Source: Pontederia crassipes (lineage: Eukaryota; Streptophyta; Magnoliopsida; Commelinales; Pontederiaceae). Taken from it: a stretch of 64,000 nt of DNA. Positions 61,784-64,000 of the stretch are shown here, piece by piece. The number at the start of each line of letters is the position of its first letter. The stretch's first letter is position 1. Below the pieces are notes generated by a model. That model was given only the letters and a program-made list of their open reading frames with translations. It ran no database searches and was not told the origin of the DNA. Location: positions 54,704,203 through 54,768,202 of the forward strand of contig CM060187.1 in the NCBI GenBank assembly GCA_030549335.1, written 5' to 3'. The position numbers were made by a program, and so were the translations under genes.

Positions 61784-63215
61784 TTCCGACTAAGAGCGTC
61801 GGCTACTGAGTTTGCTTTGCTGGAATGATAATTGATCGCAAACTCGTAGTCTTTAAGGAACTCCATCCATCTTCGTTGTCGCATGTTGAGTTCCTTCTGG
61901 GTGAAGACGTATTTTAGGCTCTTATTGTCAGTGAACACCTGAAATCCTTCACCGTATAGGTAATGCCTCCAAATCTTAAGTGCGAATACAATCGCTGACA
62001 ATTCTAAATCATGCGTCAGATAATTCACCTCGTGCTTTCTCAGCTGTCTCGAGGCGTAGGTGACTACCTTCCCATGCTGCATTAAAACACATCCTAGGCC
62101 AGTGCCGCAAGCATCGCTATAAATAGTGTATCCTCCGCTTCCCGATGGCAAGGTGAGAATCGGAGCGGAGGTCAATCTGTGCTTCAATTCCTGGAAGCTA
62201 TTCTCACATTTTTTCGTCCATATAAATTTTTCATTCTTCTTCGTTAGATGAGTGAGAGGGGCTGCTATCTTCGAGAAGTCTCGGATAAAACGCCGATAAT
62301 AGCCCGCTAAACCGAGGAAACTACGAATCTCCGTAGCATTCTTTGGCCTGTCCCAGTTGGACACTACCTTGACCTTCGCTGGATCCACTACGATGCCTCG
62401 TCGAGACACAATATGCCCTAGGAACATCATCTGCTCCATCCAGAACTCGCACTTGGAAAACTTTGCGTACAGGTGATGCTGACGCAAAATTTCCAAGACA
62501 ATCCGTAAATGCTCCCGGTGCTGCTCCGGGTTGGAGGAGTATATCAAAATGTCATCTATAAAGACAATCACGAACTGGTCCAAGTGTTGCTTGAATACCC
62601 TGTTCATCAGATCCATGAACGCTGCTGGGGCATTCCGAAAGGCATGACCGTGAACTCGTAGTGGCCATAACGTGATCGGAAAGCAGTCTTCGGCACATCC
62701 TCTTCGGAAATCCTCAACTGGTGATAACCGCTCCTCAGATCTATCTTCGAGAATAATGAAGCCTTGGACAGTTGGTCGAACAAGTCGTCGATCTTGGGCA
62801 GTGGATACTTATTCTTGATCGTGACTTTGTTCAACATCTGATAGTCGATGCAAAGACGTAAGGATCCGTCCTTCTTCTTAACAAACAGAACCGGAGCACC
62901 CCAAGGGGAGACGCTAGGTCGGATGAATCTCTTGTCGAGTAACTCCTGAATCTATTTCTTCAGCTCTAACATTTCCGCCGGGGCCATACGGTAAGGTGCC
63001 TTGGAGATCGTTGTCGTCCCTGGTGCTAACTCAATCCTGAAGTCGATCTTCCTCTTCGACGGTAATCCAGAGATGTCGTCTGGGAAGACGTCCGGAAAAT
63101 CTCGTACCACATCTATCTGCTGTAGAGCTGGGGTAGGAGCATCGGCTATCGTCACACTAGCTAGGTATCCTCGGCAACCTTTTTGTAAGAGCTTCTGTGC
63201 CTTTACGGCTGACAA
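61738..63215 (-). pseudogene. Reverse transcriptase and RNase H remnant
   Basis: RT blocks are [33 protein letters not shown] and [10 protein letters not shown] (the FIDD active site). RNase H blocks are [30 protein letters not shown] and [11 protein letters not shown] stop lies at 62952-62954 before the RT core. A deletion near 62632, between MPFG and PAAF, shifts the frame. Confidence 0.9.
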
Positions 63216-63293
63216 TATGATTCCACTGTTTGGCTTCGATGTGCCTCTGATCGTCGTCTTCTTTCTTCCCTTAGTGCCGATAATAACCTTCTT

Positions 63294-64000
63294 CTATTTA
63301 TATATTACCGACGCATCATGGTATGACAACCAATTCATACCTAAGATGATGTCATAGTCCACCATGGGAATTACAATTAAATCAGTAGAAAAATCTTTCC
63401 CATCCACTACGACTGGTACTTCAGGGAGGTACTTTGTCATGCGGAGGATCCCCATTTGCGTCTTTACATTCATACTGTGCTCCATCCCTTTTATAAGTAC
63501 AGGAAGGGTGGAAGCACACGCCTCGAAAATAAATGAGTGTGAAGCACCCGAGTCAAATAGTACTAACATAGGCAGGCCAGCAATAGAAAGAGTACCTCGG
63601 ATAACCTCATTATCCTGCGGCGCCATGTCTGTCTGGACGTTGTAGAGACGTCCTGGTACTCCTCCTGGGCCTCGTTGGTTCTTGGCCGGGCACTCTCGGA
63701 CATAGTGTTCGACTTTTCCGCATCCGATGCAGGCACCTGTCTTTTGGCGACACTCTCCTGAATGATTCTTACCGCAATAAGCACACTCATGTCTGGCCTG
63801 CTGTGGTGGTGCCGACAGGTGTAGGGGAGGTGGCTGTGCCGGTGCTTGCCTTTGCGGCTGATATTGAGGCTACATTCTTTCTCACTATCAGTTAGCAACA
63901 TATCCATCATATCACTATTGTCTCTTAGTGCTAATTTACCTGAGGCGGACGACGTGCCGGATGACGAGGGGCCTCAGGGCGTGGCCGCTGGTAGGGCTGG
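63294..64000 (-). pseudogene. gag C-terminus (two zinc knuckles) and protease
   Basis: A Gln/Pro-rich linker, two CCHC knuckles (CAYCGKNHSGEC and CIGCGKVEHYVREC) and the aspartic protease with LFDSGASHSF lie in one frame down to a stop at 63294-63296. The 70 nt at 63870-63939 interrupt the gag frame and look like an intron. Confidence 0.85.
63870..63939 (-). other. Intron-like 70-nt insert in gag
   Basis: On the minus strand it begins GTAAATTAG, ends GAATGTAG and contains TGCTAAC, a strong branch-site match. It is AT-rich, unlike the surrounding Pro/Gln codons. Seventy is not a multiple of three, and leaving it out keeps one open frame on both sides (phase 0). Confidence 0.55.

Larger units (their letters stand above)
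58503..64000 (-). mobile_element. Ty3/gypsy retrotransposon of chromovirus type (Tekay/Del-like), 5' part beyond the window
   Basis: On the minus strand: gag zinc knuckles, protease, reverse transcriptase, RNase H, integrase and a chromodomain-like C-terminus, then a 3' LTR. The order is that of Ty3/gypsy, and an LTR opening TGTAACAC with a C-terminal chromodomain points to the Tekay/Del group. Several stop codons and frameshifts make it non-functional. The 5' LTR, primer site and most of gag lie past 64000. Confidence 0.92.

Overview
The window is nuclear DNA from a flowering plant. The genes have GT-AG introns and TATA boxes, the families are plant-specific (GH9 endoglucanase, type I pectinesterases, PMEI, PHS1, an ATL-like RING-H2 protein), and the transposons are CACTA, Mutator-like, hAT, copia-type LTR and Ty3/gypsy chromovirus. 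GC-rich coding exons in very AT-rich flanks hint at a monocot; that is inference and no species can be named. All exon coordinates were read by eye from ORFs, splice sites and phase.

Layout. 1-3,094: AT-rich DNA with microsatellites and one small minus-strand gene (1919-2188). 3,095-10,532: a nested transposon pair, in which a 6-kb Mutator-like element (MULE) with long TIRs and a perfect 9-bp target duplication sits inside a small non-autonomous CACTA element with an AAG duplication. The MULE holds a broken FAR1/MULE transposase and, on the other strand, a two-exon GRF zinc-finger/membrane ORF. 11,909-14,416: an LTR element of copia type (PBS TGGTATCAGAGC) with no recognisable gag or pol. 17,125-19,357: a complete 8-exon GH9 endoglucanase (minus). 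22,150-26,723: a type I pectinesterase with a 2.9-kb intron (minus). 26.8-38.7 kb: AT-rich DNA with a long TCA/TTA microsatellite, a diverged TIR element and a foldback element with a 10-bp target duplication. 38,749-40,567: a second type I pectinesterase (plus). 41,948-42,463: a pectinesterase-inhibitor gene (minus). 44,839-45,683: a plant protein of unknown role with a mitochondrial-type presequence. 46,192-51,459: a 10-exon PHS1 gene (minus). 53,058-54,014: a non-autonomous hAT element with a perfect 8-bp target duplication. 57,441-57,944: a one-exon RING-H2 protein (minus). 58,503-64,000: the 3' LTR and decayed gag-pol of a chromovirus-type Ty3/gypsy element running off the right edge.

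Four of the nine or so host genes act on the cell wall: the endoglucanase on beta-1,4-glucan, the two pectinesterases on homogalacturonan methyl esters, and the PMEI as a possible inhibitor of such enzymes. They occupy about 25 kb with no other gene seen between them. PHS1 links stress and MAP-kinase signalling to cortical microtubules, which guide cellulose deposition, but its closeness may be chance. Much of the remaining structure is transposon-derived, and several insertions keep exact target-site duplications.
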